From positions 1-49,813 of the forward strand of contig JACAET010000012.1 in NCBI GenBank assembly GCA_013388685.1: a stretch of DNA of 49,813 nucleotides, written 5' to 3'. Shown here piece by piece: positions 23,252 to 32,161 of the stretch. The notes below the pieces were generated by a model. That model searched no databases. It was given only the letters and a program-made list of their open reading frames with translations, and had not been told where the DNA came from. Every line of letters begins with the position of its first letter. Within the stretch, counting starts at the first letter, position 1. Source of the stretch: Chloroflexota bacterium (GTDB taxonomy: Bacteria; Chloroflexota; Anaerolineae; Anaerolineales; Villigracilaceae). A program made the position numbers and the translations under genes.

Positions 23252-24718
23252 TCAGCGCCAGCGGTACACCTGTATATTTTCCTCGAAGACCAATACTTCC
23301 GCGCCTGCCGTATAGACCGGTTCCATGCCTCGAGTCAGGCGCGGATAGAGACCGGGGAAGACAATTAAATACTCCGCGCCTGCCGAATCCATAAAGGAGG
23401 CAAGCTGTTCCTCATCCCGGATGAAAGGCACCACTTCGGGCGTGATCAAGCCGGCGAGGTCAATCAACGGATTGGGGGCGAAATAGCCGATGGCACCGAT
23501 ATCATGAACCGCCAGTTTGTCGTCCGGGGTCAGGTGTTCGTTCACCCATTGTGCCGTCTGCACCATTTGGGTTTCGATCCAGATGACATCGCTGGCATTC
23601 TGCACGGCACCCACAACCTGAAAAGACAGGCAAAGCAGGGCGGCGGTGATTCCCCAAGGGACGAGCAAGCGGCGATTGGCGTTCGGTCGAAGCGCATATC
23701 CCATCAGCCCCAGCATGCCCCACAGATACATCGTTGGAAAGGCGGGGATGATGTAACGCCCATGCTGATAGGCGGGCAGGCGCATGAAATAGATACCTAC
23801 ATACCCGATGAACCATAGCAAGCCGGCAATCGCGCCCCAGTTCCGTTCGCGGATTGAATTGTAAAACCACAACACGGCTCCCGGAATCAGGACGACAAAG
23901 GGACTTGCCAGCACCGGAAGCAGGTAATCGGACAATCGTTCGGAAAGCGTTTTGGACAACCAATACTCACCGTATTCCGCCTGTTTCGCATAAAACGTGT
24001 TGGGCATGGGGGTGCCGGAAAGAGCGAGATTGAAGAGCAGATAAAAACCGAACAGGATACCAAAACCCATGACCACCTTCCACAAGGCGCGGAGACGTGC
24101 CTTCAATGTGGATTCCTGAAAATAAGCTGTAAATAGAATCGGACCCAAGAGGGTTAAACCATCGGGGCGAACCCAAACGCTGAGACCCGCGAGCAAGCCA
24201 AGGGTCAGGTATTGACGCGAGCGTTCCATCAGCATGCCAAGGACAATCAGAATGAGCATTCCATGCAGAAGGGTTTCCATCCCCGAAGCCGCCGACCAGG
24301 TCAAATGCCAGGCAAGCGCGACGAACAGACCGACCCAGGGAATTTGGAACGGGTAGGGGGCGAGAACGCGGCGGGCAATGTTTTCAGCGCGTGCGGCGAT
24401 CAGCGCAAGGATCAACCATCCGAGGAAATACGTCCACGCGTAGGGGGCGAGGCGGATCCAATATCCAATGGAAAGCAACGCCGTCCACATGGGCGAGGTG
24501 GAACCGCCGGAGGTTTCTCCCAAGCGAAACGACCATTCTCCATGCAGGGCAAGGTTGCGCGCGTACACGAGATGAATCCAGGTATCGTCGAGGGGGAAGC
24601 CAATGCGATAGGTTCGCGCGCTGACGAGCAGAAAAAATAAAACGCCGATCAGCGAAGCGAACGCAAGCGTAACCCGATAATCAATCTTCCAATTCGATAA
24701 GGTAGAGTTTTGCCTCAT
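23252..24718 (-). CDS. GT-C-like multi-pass membrane protein (glycosyltransferase family 39/83 type)
   Basis: This 488-residue protein has about ten to twelve membrane segments and, in the first extracytoplasmic loop, acidic residues D44-D45 in FPLDDTWIHL, the place where GT-C enzymes that use polyprenyl-phosphate sugars keep their catalytic acid. The segment HGEWSFRLGETSGGSTSPMW fits Chloroflexota proteins of this type. A soluble C-terminal part of about 110 residues (from WIETQMVQTAQWVNEHL) includes IGAIGYFAPNPLIDLAGL. The ATG at 24718 overlaps the end of the preceding gene by 38 bases, so translation is coupled. The sugar and acceptor are unknown; no enzymatic function is proved. Confidence 0.75.
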   Translation of the reverse strand: MRQNSTLSNWKIDYRVTLAFASLIGVLFFLLVSARTYRIGFPLDDTWIHLVYARNLALHGEWSFRLGETSGGSTSPMWTALLSIGYWIRLAPYAWTYFLGWLILALIAARAENIARRVLAPYPFQIPWVGLFVALAWHLTWSAASGMETLLHGMLILIVLGMLMERSRQYLTLGLLAGLSVWVRPDGLTLLGPILFTAYFQESTLKARLRALWKVVMGFGILFGFYLLFNLALSGTPMPNTFYAKQAEYGEYWLSKTLSERLSDYLLPVLASPFVVLIPGAVLWFYNSIRERNWGAIAGLLWFIGYVGIYFMRLPAYQHGRYIIPAFPTMYLWGMLGLMGYALRPNANRRLLVPWGITAALLCLSFQVVGAVQNASDVIWIETQMVQTAQWVNEHLTPDDKLAVHDIGAIGYFAPNPLIDLAGLITPEVVPFIRDEEQLASFMDSAGAEYLIVFPGLYPRLTRGMEPVYTAGAEVLVFEENIQVYRWR

Positions 24719-26252
24719 CCACTTCTCCCAGATAGATAAATGTATCCGACTCTTGCGGTCTGTCATAGAGAGCCTGTATGGCGTCGAAGGTGCCGTCTTT
24801 TTCCAGCACCAGCAGACCCGCGCCGTATCGCTTCGCCACTTGCAGGATGACCGATTCGTCGCCGTAGGGAAGCACAAGGGCGGGACGTCCGGAAGCGATG
24901 TAATACCCCGGCGGATTTCGGACGATCACGCGTACCTGCGGGTCGACTCCCTTTTCAATGAATGTTTTCTCCACCTGGGCATAGATTCCGTCCTCGGTTG
25001 ACCATTCGCCGACAACCCGGAGATCGACGAGATAGAATGTCATCAGCGCGGCAAGGACGACGAGCATTCCCTGGAATACGACATAGGCATTTTCGGCAAA
25101 CATGCCGCGTTTTCGCAGCGAGGCGATGATAACGTCCAAGCCGATGGGAGCCGCCGTCCACCAATAGGGTTGAAAAGCCGCCCCTGCATGGAAGAAACTG
25201 CCGCGCCCGCCCGCAAAGGGGAAAATCACCGTCATGACGAACAACAGAATCAACCAGCCTGTGAGCGCCATGCGCGTACGAAATTCGTTTCGCAGTTTCC
25301 ACAAACCCACCAAAATGAACGGGAACAGGAAAATGCCGCCCTGTGCGGCAAAGGCATTGCCAAGATTGGCGTTGAGCGCGGATAAGCGTCCGTTCAGCGC
25401 GGACGACCAGCCAGCGGCAAGAAATCGTGCAGGGGTGATTTTTTCCGCAGGGTAGAGAAAGGTCTGATTGTAGTTTTCCAGCCAGAGCAGACGACCTCCG
25501 CCTGGAGTCATGAAGGAGCCAAACAAGGTGTAATTACGGTAATGCCATCCGCCCATGACAAGCAAATAACCGGCAAGGGTGAGCAATGCCGCGGGGGTAA
25601 TGGCAAAAACCCAGTTCCTGAAGGGAACGCGTGTACCGTCCTCCCGTTTTGCCGCCTTCCACATTGTCGCAAAGCCGGCAAGCCCCAGCCAGAGCAGTCC
25701 ATCGCTGCGCGAGAGGGTCATTAAGCCCGAAAGCACACCCAGTGCGAACGGAATCCATTTTTGGTGACGCGGGGCAAGCAGGAGGAACGACCCGCCGAGA
25801 AGCATGAAGAGCCCGTAATTATCCGTCACCGGGATGAAGGGGGCGTAGTAAAGGGAAAAGATCGAGAGCAAGCCGGAGACGAATGCGAGCCGCGTTTGGC
25901 GGGATACATCGAAGGCGAGAGCCGCCGTCAATAGCGGGATGCAGGCTGAAAGGAGAATGAACGGGAGGCGACCGGCGGCATAGGTGGTGGCGCCAGCCAT
26001 CCACATGCCGACAGCCGCAACGATGGAAGCCAGCGGCATCCAATAGGTGTGGGAAGGATGAGGAAGCCCCTGTGGGTCATCCAGATAGTTCCAAAGATAC
26101 GGTTCGGTAAAGCCGTTCCCTTTTGCCAGTTGCACACCGCCTGCGAAATAATAGTCGGCATCCATGTAGCCGGGCAGGTTTTGAAACCTTGAGACGGTGA
26201 AGGGAACAAGCAATCCAATAACGAAAAGGATCACATACAATTGCCGGCTCAT
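24681..26252 (-). CDS. GT-C-like multi-pass membrane protein
   Basis: This 523-residue membrane protein has an N-terminal membrane segment and then a loop with D31 and D33 (GYMDADYYFAGGVQLAKGNG), the acidic motif expected in GT-C glycosyltransferases. About ten further hydrophobic segments follow, then a soluble C-terminal domain from about 430 (VEKTFIEKGVDPQVRVIVRN). It overlaps the previous gene by 4 bases and the next by 38, so the three genes form one tightly coupled unit. Probably it moves sugars from a lipid carrier to an outer-face acceptor; specific function not recognised. Confidence 0.72.
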   Translation of the reverse strand: MSRQLYVILFVIGLLVPFTVSRFQNLPGYMDADYYFAGGVQLAKGNGFTEPYLWNYLDDPQGLPHPSHTYWMPLASIVAAVGMWMAGATTYAAGRLPFILLSACIPLLTAALAFDVSRQTRLAFVSGLLSIFSLYYAPFIPVTDNYGLFMLLGGSFLLLAPRHQKWIPFALGVLSGLMTLSRSDGLLWLGLAGFATMWKAAKREDGTRVPFRNWVFAITPAALLTLAGYLLVMGGWHYRNYTLFGSFMTPGGGRLLWLENYNQTFLYPAEKITPARFLAAGWSSALNGRLSALNANLGNAFAAQGGIFLFPFILVGLWKLRNEFRTRMALTGWLILLFVMTVIFPFAGGRGSFFHAGAAFQPYWWTAAPIGLDVIIASLRKRGMFAENAYVVFQGMLVVLAALMTFYLVDLRVVGEWSTEDGIYAQVEKTFIEKGVDPQVRVIVRNPPGYYIASGRPALVLPYGDESVILQVAKRYGAGLLVLEKDGTFDAIQALYDRPQESDTFIYLGEVDEAKLYLIELED

Positions 26253-27556
26253 TTGCGATCCTCAATCTGGTCGAGCCAGGTACGCGGCGAACGGAACGCC
26301 CACCAGCGCATCCAATACAAGCCGAGGATGGCGGTGAATGACGGAAGAACGGCAAGGAGTTGCGAGTAGATCAACGGCGCGCCCGTAATCACACGGTAAT
26401 AGAGCCAAAATGGAACGAGAAAAACGCACGACAAGAACAGGGGTATCAGCCAGGCGCGTCGACGCGTCCAGCGTTCCCAGACGAGCATGGTAATCAGAAT
26501 CGCCGGGGGAACCAGCACCACATGATTGGAGGGAAAAATGGCAAAGCCCATGAGAGGCGTCACCGCCAGCGACAGGCAGGCGGTCCAGGCGATGCGGCGG
26601 TAAGGCGCGTTGACGGCGCCAAACCATTCGAACACGAGGGCGATTCCCATCAGCCACGCCGCCCAAGTTCCGATGGGAAAACCGGCTTCAGGAAACCAGG
26701 CAGAGACCAGATGTCCAAACGTCAGGCTTCCGCTCCGATACCCATCGGCAAGCACGCCGCGCGCGTAGGGAAGCGTCCAGCCGGGATACGCCAGGAACGA
26801 CGCCGCAAGCAGAACGACAAGCGACATCAAAAAACCGTTCAGCGCCCGCCACCTTCGGTTTGCCACGATAAAGACCGCCATAAAAAGAAAAAACAACGCG
26901 CTGACCTCCCATTGATAGGCAACGAGGAACAGGAGCGCTCCAGCCAGTTCATCGGAAAAAACGCGCAAAGCGGAAAGGGCGGCGAAAAACAGGAACACCA
27001 TCACGACAGCCGGTGTGCCGGACCCCAGCGCCGCCAGACTGTAATAACCGAACAGGCTGGTTCCCATCAACGCGAGGTACAACCCGCGGGGCGGCTCCCA
27101 TTCCAGCGAGCGGATGAAGATATGCACCGTCCCCACCAGGGCAATTTCAGACAAGGTCATCCAAAGCCCGCGAAAGAACGGAAAATCAAGCGTCCGATCA
27201 AGAACCGGAAGGAGAAAGACAAGCCATTCACGAAGCGCCACGAGGGGGATGTAGAGCAAAACGATGGGAAACGGGTCGTTCAGCACAAAAGGGTATTCGC
27301 CCGAAAATGCGTGCCTGCCATAAGCGACGATTTGGACACGCTGTGCGACTGTGGTGCTGTAGGGTTCAATTCCTTCAATGAGATATGCCCGCGCGCCGCT
27401 CCAACGCAAAAAGAATTGTTCTCCGCCCGGCAAAACCCGCGCCAGGGATATGTTCAGTGCCAGCAAAACCGCCAGCAGAAGGAATGCCAGCAGGAGGAGG
27501 CGCGCTTCTTTCGCGCTCAGGCGCCCACGCGTTCTGCGAATATCTTGAAACGACAT
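26249..27556 (-). CDS. GT87/DUF2029-like multi-pass membrane protein
   Basis: This 435-residue protein has about eleven membrane segments. The first loop, RWSGARAYLIEGIEPYS, resembles the start of GT87 (DUF2029) mannosyltransferase-like proteins, where the sugar-phosphate carrier is bound, but an expected Asp appears as Glu (GGEQFF). The C-terminus is a short basic tail. It is first of three GT-C-like genes; its stop overlaps the start of the next by 4 bases. A -10 box lies only 6 bases before the ATG. Substrate unknown. Confidence 0.7.
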   Translation of the reverse strand: MSFQDIRRTRGRLSAKEARLLLLAFLLLAVLLALNISLARVLPGGEQFFLRWSGARAYLIEGIEPYSTTVAQRVQIVAYGRHAFSGEYPFVLNDPFPIVLLYIPLVALREWLVFLLPVLDRTLDFPFFRGLWMTLSEIALVGTVHIFIRSLEWEPPRGLYLALMGTSLFGYYSLAALGSGTPAVVMVFLFFAALSALRVFSDELAGALLFLVAYQWEVSALFFLFMAVFIVANRRWRALNGFLMSLVVLLAASFLAYPGWTLPYARGVLADGYRSGSLTFGHLVSAWFPEAGFPIGTWAAWLMGIALVFEWFGAVNAPYRRIAWTACLSLAVTPLMGFAIFPSNHVVLVPPAILITMLVWERWTRRRAWLIPLFLSCVFLVPFWLYYRVITGAPLIYSQLLAVLPSFTAILGLYWMRWWAFRSPRTWLDQIEDRK

Positions 27557-27560
27557 TTAT

Positions 27561-28133
27561 TCATTGTATAACAAAACGAAAGATCGGGCGAGTAGGCGCG
27601 TGACGAGCCACTTCCTCGAAGCCCGCCTGCCGGAATGCCGATACGGTTCCGGTAAAAATAAACGGAGGCGCCGCCGCTTCCTTCACGTCGACAGGATACC
27701 CTTCCACAATTCGACCACCCTGATTCCGAACATGCTCGACCGCGGCTTTCAACAACCCGATGGCGATTCCCTTGCGGCGGTGTTTTCTGGCAACAAACAG
27801 ACAGGTCACCGACCAGACTTCCTGGTCGTCCACCGGTTTGAGGACACGGGAGTGCGCCAGTTTTTCATAGGCGCGGCGCGGCTCCACCGCCACCCACCCG
27901 ACGACCTCGCCGTCCAGATAGGCGAGTAAGCCGGTCACGGTGCCCGAATCAATGATGGATTTGTGCATCTGCCGGGTGGAATAGCCCTTTGCCTCGTCGA
28001 AGGCTTTGCCGCGTAACTTCCAGAACATGCACCAGCACCCTCCACAGGCACCGCGGAGCCCAAAAAGTTCTTCGAAATCGTTCCATAGATTTCGTCTTAA
28101 TGGCTGAATGGATAATTGTGGCGGCTGCTTCAT
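27561..28133 (-). CDS. GNAT-family acetyltransferase with Cys-rich motif
   Basis: This 190-residue protein has the GNAT fold: WSVTCLFVARKHRRKGIAIG (acetyl-CoA motif A) in the middle and a C-terminal FRQAGFEEVARH strand. Near the N-terminus is GACGGCWCMFW, with cysteines at 30, 33 and 35, a motif seen in a subgroup of GNAT proteins and possibly metal-binding or redox-active. The open frame extends far upstream, but ATG 28133 begins the conserved region. It lies 22 bases after the stop of the lipid kinase. Substrate unknown. Confidence 0.82.
   Translation of the reverse strand: MKQPPQLSIQPLRRNLWNDFEELFGLRGACGGCWCMFWKLRGKAFDEAKGYSTRQMHKSIIDSGTVTGLLAYLDGEVVGWVAVEPRRAYEKLAHSRVLKPVDDQEVWSVTCLFVARKHRRKGIAIGLLKAAVEHVRNQGGRIVEGYPVDVKEAAAPPFIFTGTVSAFRQAGFEEVARHAPTRPIFRFVIQ
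27563..27568 (-). promoter_or_regulatory. -10 box of the GT-C gene cluster
   Basis: TACAAT on the minus strand ends 6 bases before the start codon at 27556 and lies inside the end of the acetyltransferase gene. It predicts a leaderless message for the three membrane protein genes; the -35 region is not obvious. Confidence 0.4.
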
Positions 28134-28155
28134 GGTTGTACTTCGACATCTCCCT

Positions 28156-29058
28156 TTATGGAACCAGAATACGGATCGCCGAAGGAAAGATTCGATATTC
28201 GAGATCGGTGATCCATGAATCGAACAATTCGCCATCCGTATGCGCCGGGGAGGGACGGTCGAGACGAATGGAAATACGCGTCGAATGCAGTTCGTGCATC
28301 CCTTCCATTTCGATATAACTGCCCCTGCCCTCCTGGAACGCGCGCGGCAAAGCCTGGAACAAACCCAGCCGGGTCCCGCGATAGCCAAAGGCAAGGGTCA
28401 ACTTTCCGTCAAACGGATCGGCATGCGGCGTCATGAAGAAACCGCCCGTCCGCCTGCCATTCCCCACGGAAACCAGCGACAAGGGACCTTTATACGCGCC
28501 TTCATCCCATCGGACTTCACCCTGCCACTCGGGTTTGTCCAAAATCGCCCAGATTGCGGCCACCAAATACCGCAAAATCCCCTTGATCCAATGAATGCGT
28601 TCGTGCTTGGTGGTCACATAGGGTTCCAGCCCGCAAGCCGAATTGTTGACAAAATATTTTTGGTTACATCTGCAAAGATCGAGCGGCTTTACCCTGCCGC
28701 CTGCAATAATCTTGGCGGACTCTGTCAAATCAACGGGAAGACCGACATTGAACACCAGATCGTTTGCGGTTCCCAACGGCATGAAACCCAGCGTCACCGG
28801 AAACGGGCTCTCCTCGTTCCAGTTCCTGCCCGCGCCGTTGACGACTTCGCCAATGGAGCCGTCGCCGCCAGCCACAACGATGGTGGAAAAACCCTTTCGC
28901 ACGGCGTCCGCCGCAAGGTCTACGAGATGACCCGGGCGTTCGGATACGGACAGGTCGAACTTCACGCCTGCCTGCCGCAGTGCAGTCGCGGCTTCGCCCC
29001 AGCGTCTTTGCGCGTTCCAGCGATTGGAATAGGGGTTGAGAATCACTTTGACAGTCAT
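28156..29058 (-). CDS. Diacylglycerol/lipid kinase (YegS/DgkB family)
   Basis: This 300-residue cytoplasmic or membrane-peripheral kinase has the DAGK catalytic motif VVAGGDGSIGEVVNG (GGDGS at 64-68), the second motif PLGTANDLVFN, and in the C-terminal domain KPLDLCRCN and the end THTDGE-like block AHTDGELFDS. It phosphorylates a lipid such as diacylglycerol with ATP. ATG 29058 has GGAGGG upstream and overlaps the end of the DMT transporter gene by 4 bases, so it is co-translated. The longer upstream frame is a shadow. Confidence 0.9.
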   Translation of the reverse strand: MTVKVILNPYSNRWNAQRRWGEAATALRQAGVKFDLSVSERPGHLVDLAADAVRKGFSTIVVAGGDGSIGEVVNGAGRNWNEESPFPVTLGFMPLGTANDLVFNVGLPVDLTESAKIIAGGRVKPLDLCRCNQKYFVNNSACGLEPYVTTKHERIHWIKGILRYLVAAIWAILDKPEWQGEVRWDEGAYKGPLSLVSVGNGRRTGGFFMTPHADPFDGKLTLAFGYRGTRLGLFQALPRAFQEGRGSYIEMEGMHELHSTRISIRLDRPSPAHTDGELFDSWITDLEYRIFPSAIRILVP

Positions 29059-29942
29059 CTGCCCTCCACAAGGCGGTCGGTGTCCATTGTACCCTGAAGA
29101 CTCCACTCCTTGAATTGCGATACTGCCACTGCCCCAAAAATCAACACACATCCGGCGATCTGGACGCCCCCCAGCCTTTCACCCAACAACACCCAGCCTG
29201 CCAGCACGGCAAACACAGACTCAAGACTTAGGATCAACGCCGCGTCGGATGGCGGCGTATGCCGCTGCGCCCAGACTTGTAACGTATAACAAAGCCCCAG
29301 CGACATGACCGCCGTATAGACCGCCGCGCCCGCCAGAGACCACGTGAAGACCGGCTGTTCCACAAAAAAACCGAGGAGTAAATTCAGGAATCCGCCCACG
29401 AGCAGTTGTCCTGCCGAAAAAGACAACGGCTCGAACTGTGAGGCAAACTTGCCCAGCATAACGACATGCATCGCCCAGAAGAGCGCGCCGACAAGTTCCA
29501 GCACGTCTCCTCTCTGGACCTCGAACTGTCCGCCTGTGGAAAGGAGATACGCCCCCGCCCCAGCCAAAATCACCGCCATAATGGACAGCCTGTGCGGCTT
29601 TTCCTTCCAACCGAGCAGAACTACAAACGGCACAAAAACCACATACAGACTCGTAATAAACCCCGCATTTCCAGCCGTGGTGTAAAGCATTCCCGCCTGC
29701 TGAAACGCCGCCGCGACGAAAAGCAGGAAACCCGCAACGAACATCCACTTGTATTGCTCACGCGGGCGGGATGAAATCGAATTTCTTCTTACAAAAGGTA
29801 ATACCACTAGCCCCGCCAGGATATATCGCACCCCGTTGAACAGGTATACGCTCCCCAGCTGTCCCGCCACGCGTTGTGCAACAAACGCCGAACCCCAGAT
29901 GACGGCGACGAAGAGAAGTGTAAGGTCTGCTTTGAGACGCAT
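29055..29942 (-). CDS. DMT-family (EamA) transporter
   Basis: This 295-residue protein has ten predicted membrane segments in two EamA repeats: the first opens with LTLLFVAVIWGSAFVAQRVA, the second has VLELVGALFWAMHVVMLGKF and ends in GWVLLGERLGGVQIAGCVLI. Members export amino acids or other metabolites. It is the first gene of a run with the lipid kinase (4-base overlap) and the acetyltransferase. Substrate cannot be assigned. Confidence 0.9.
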   Translation of the reverse strand: MRLKADLTLLFVAVIWGSAFVAQRVAGQLGSVYLFNGVRYILAGLVVLPFVRRNSISSRPREQYKWMFVAGFLLFVAAAFQQAGMLYTTAGNAGFITSLYVVFVPFVVLLGWKEKPHRLSIMAVILAGAGAYLLSTGGQFEVQRGDVLELVGALFWAMHVVMLGKFASQFEPLSFSAGQLLVGGFLNLLLGFFVEQPVFTWSLAGAAVYTAVMSLGLCYTLQVWAQRHTPPSDAALILSLESVFAVLAGWVLLGERLGGVQIAGCVLIFGAVAVSQFKEWSLQGTMDTDRLVEGR

Positions 29943-29982
29943 GGGGAGGGTTTCCAGGGATCAGGCATCCAATCGAGGATGA

Positions 29983-30129
29983 GACGGGTAAATTTTACTG
30001 TAAAAAACCCGTCCAGGCAGGAGAGTGCATTTCATAAAAACCGGCAGGTATTTGATATACTATCACATGTTACACGGTGTGCTGTCATTCATCTCGCATT
30101 TCAGGGCAACATCCCCCCGTGCGGGGATG
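29983..30129. other. Structured intergenic region upstream of the DUF1905 gene
   Basis: This part of the 230-base gap holds two hairpins: GACGGGT (29983-29989) with ACCCGTC (30007-30013), and CATCCCC (30110-30116) with GGGGATG (30123-30129). A possible -10 box TATACT is at 30056-30061. No small gene with a convincing start site was found. Confidence 0.4.
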
Positions 30130-30152
30130 ATGTGCGGCGGCACACATCCCGG

Positions 30153-30158
30153 TATAGT
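30153..30158 (+). promoter_or_regulatory. Possible -10 box of the DUF1905 gene
   Basis: TATAGT lies 14 bases before ATG 30173, which would leave a leader of only about 8 bases. There is no Shine-Dalgarno sequence and no clear -35 box. Confidence 0.35.
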
Positions 30159-30172
30159 ATCAGATACAACAC

Positions 30173-30460
30173 ATGAACTCCAAATTCAGCGGAAAAATAT
30201 TCCACTGGCGCGGTCCCGCTCCGTATCTCTTCGTCGCCGTCCCGCCGGCGCAGAGCGAACAGATCAAGGCAGTATCAGGATGGGTCACATATGGCTGGGG
30301 GGTGGTTCCCGTCCACGTGCGGATCGGCAAGACCGAATGGAAGACCTCCCTGTTCCCTAAAGACGGCAAATACCTTGTGCCCATCCGCATGAGCGCCCAA
30401 AAAGCGGAAAATCTCAAAGAAGGCGATGTTGTCGAGATCGCGCTCGAAATCCGTTTATAG
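30173..30460 (+). CDS. DUF1905 domain protein
   Basis: This 95-residue protein matches the DUF1905 family: FSGKIFHWRGPAPYLFVAVP near the start, GWGVVPVHVRIGKTEWKTSL in the middle and LKEGDVVEIALEI at the end, a small beta-barrel. Its length is that of the stand-alone domain. The biochemical role is unknown; some relatives are fused to YdeI-type domains. It is followed after 66 bases by a DinB-like gene on the same strand. Confidence 0.85.
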   Translation: MNSKFSGKIFHWRGPAPYLFVAVPPAQSEQIKAVSGWVTYGWGVVPVHVRIGKTEWKTSLFPKDGKYLVPIRMSAQKAENLKEGDVVEIALEIRL

Positions 30461-30526
30461 GCACTCTCAGTTTTCCGACTATGCGGTCTCAAGATCGAAC
30501 TTGAAAGAATTGTCAAGGAGCAGGCG

Positions 30527-31033
30527 ATGAGGATTATCAACAACGAGATGTTATGGCGTCAGTTCGAAGCCGCGATCCAATCGTTCGGCAGCGCCCTGCG
30601 CGACTGCCCGGACAGCCTGTGGGAAAAGCAGTTGTGGGAAGATCAGGCGGATCAGTGGGTGGCGGCCGGTTTCTCGAAGTTCTGGTATCTGTGCTATCAC
30701 ACGCTCTTCTGGCTCGACCTGTACCTGACCGGCGCGGAAGAGGGGTTTACCCCTCCCGAACCGTTCGCGCTGGTCGAGATGGAGGTGAACGAGACACTGC
30801 CGCGCACATATACGCGCGCAGAACTGCTCGGCTACCTGGAACTCTGCCGCCAACGATGCAAAGAGACCATCGAAAACCTGACGGAGGAAAAAGCGCAACG
30901 GCTGTGCCGCTTCTCCTGGGGAACCGTGCCATACGCCGAGCTCATGCTCTACACCATGCGCCATGTCCAGGAACACGCCGCGCAACTTCACATGTTCCTC
31001 GGTCAACAGGCGGGAACATCCGCAACAGGGTGA
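30527..31033 (+). CDS. DinB/YfiT-like metal-binding protein
   Basis: This 168-residue protein looks like a four-helix DinB-family protein. Likely metal-binding histidines are in the second helix (YLCYHTLFWLDLY) and the last (RHVQEHAAQLHM). Such proteins act as thiol S-transferases or hydrolases, but most are uncharacterised. AAGGAG stands 9 bases before the ATG. It may be transcribed with the radical SAM gene that starts 24 bases downstream. Confidence 0.82.
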   Translation: MRIINNEMLWRQFEAAIQSFGSALRDCPDSLWEKQLWEDQADQWVAAGFSKFWYLCYHTLFWLDLYLTGAEEGFTPPEPFALVEMEVNETLPRTYTRAELLGYLELCRQRCKETIENLTEEKAQRLCRFSWGTVPYAELMLYTMRHVQEHAAQLHMFLGQQAGTSATG

Positions 31034-31057
31034 CCGACCAGGCAACCCACCGCCATC

Positions 31058-32122
31058 ATGTACAACCCCGATGAGATTCAAGCCCGCAAAGAGGAATTGC
31101 GAAACGCCGTGCTCCACGCACGCCCGTTCAAGCCGGTGTATGTAAAAATCAAAGTCTTTTATGGATGCAACCTCAAGTGCGAGATGTGCAATCACTGGCG
31201 CGAGAAGCGCGAACCGCCGGTCTCTGCGGAGCGATTCAAGGAGGTCATTGCCGAACTCGCCGAACTCGGCACGACGAAACTTCACCTTTCGGGCGGCGAG
31301 CCGATGTTGAGACCGCAAATTCCCGAATTCGTGGAACTGGCTGCCTCGCTCGGCGTCAAAGTAACCATGACCACAAACAGCACGCTGATTGACAAGGTCA
31401 AAGCCAAGCGGCTGGTCGAGGGCGGATTGCGCGGCGTGAATATCTCGATTGACTCGCCCATCCGCAAGATGCACGAAAAAATCCGCGGCGTGGAGGGTGC
31501 GTTCAAAGCCACAACCAGGGCAGTCGAACTGTTCCGACGCTACAGGCACAAAGGAAAGTTGTCCATCCGCATCAACACGGTGGTCAGCCGCACGAATTAT
31601 CACACCCTCGAAACGCTCCCCGACCTCGCTCACGCTCTCGGCGCGGATGGAATCAACTTAATCCCTGTGGACGATCATTGCGGCGAAATCCTTTCGATGA
31701 GAAAGAAGGATATCGCGCTCTTCAATGCGGAGATCGCGCCGAAGATTGCCGAACGCGCCCTCGCCCTGGGACTCATCGTTTCGGACGAGGACGCGTTCCC
31801 CTTTGGGCGGAGCGACTCTGAGGTCCGCCTGGGACGCGCAGGCAGATACGCGTTCGGCTATTATGATCAGCATCCCTGCTATGCGCCGTGGACGCACAGT
31901 CTCATTGACTTCAACGGACATGTTTACGTTTGCTGTATGACGCGCGAACGCATCCCGCCGCTCGGTAATATTCGAAATCAGTCGTTCAAGGAAATTTGGG
32001 AAGGGGCGGCATATCGGCAGATTCGCTTGAACATGCACCCGCCCGCACTGGCGGTTTGTCGGCGGTGCGACGATTTCATCGGAGAAAACAAAAAGATTTG
32101 GGAGACGATTGGACCGTATTGA
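31058..32122 (+). CDS. Radical SAM protein with SPASM-like C-terminus
   Basis: This 354-residue enzyme uses S-adenosylmethionine and a 4Fe-4S cluster bound by C37, C41 and C44 (GCNLKCEMC) to start radical chemistry. LHLSGGEPMLRPQ is the SAM-binding GGEP motif. The C-terminal part holds more cysteines (HPCYAPW, YVCCMT, VCRRCDDF), as in SPASM/twitch domains carrying a second cluster. The family includes peptide- and sugar-modifying enzymes; no precursor peptide gene was recognised nearby. The following genes are a small zinc protein (opposite strand) and a GT4 glycosyltransferase, so a role in cell-surface synthesis is possible. No strong ribosome site before the ATG. Confidence 0.88.
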   Translation: MYNPDEIQARKEELRNAVLHARPFKPVYVKIKVFYGCNLKCEMCNHWREKREPPVSAERFKEVIAELAELGTTKLHLSGGEPMLRPQIPEFVELAASLGVKVTMTTNSTLIDKVKAKRLVEGGLRGVNISIDSPIRKMHEKIRGVEGAFKATTRAVELFRRYRHKGKLSIRINTVVSRTNYHTLETLPDLAHALGADGINLIPVDDHCGEILSMRKKDIALFNAEIAPKIAERALALGLIVSDEDAFPFGRSDSEVRLGRAGRYAFGYYDQHPCYAPWTHSLIDFNGHVYVCCMTRERIPPLGNIRNQSFKEIWEGAAYRQIRLNMHPPALAVCRRCDDFIGENKKIWETIGPY

Positions 32123-32128
32123 CCCTTC

Positions 32129-32155
32129 AACCACAAAGGCTCGCGCCCTTTGGTT
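32129..32155. terminator. Weak hairpin after the radical SAM gene
   Basis: AACCACAAAGG (32129-32139) pairs with CCTTTGGTT (32147-32155) with one bulged base. It lies 6 bases after the radical SAM stop and is followed by TTAATA rather than a full T-run; termination is plausible but not certain. Confidence 0.4.
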
Positions 32156-32161
32156 TAATAC

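Noticed and set aside
26360..27571. Plus-strand frame of 403 codons opposite the GT87-like gene
   Set aside because: Extremely basic, Arg/Gln/Lys-rich and without motifs; explained as antisense of a membrane protein gene.
30551..31633. Minus-strand frame opposite the DinB and radical SAM genes
   Set aside because: Spans two well-supported genes on the other strand and shows no domain of its own.
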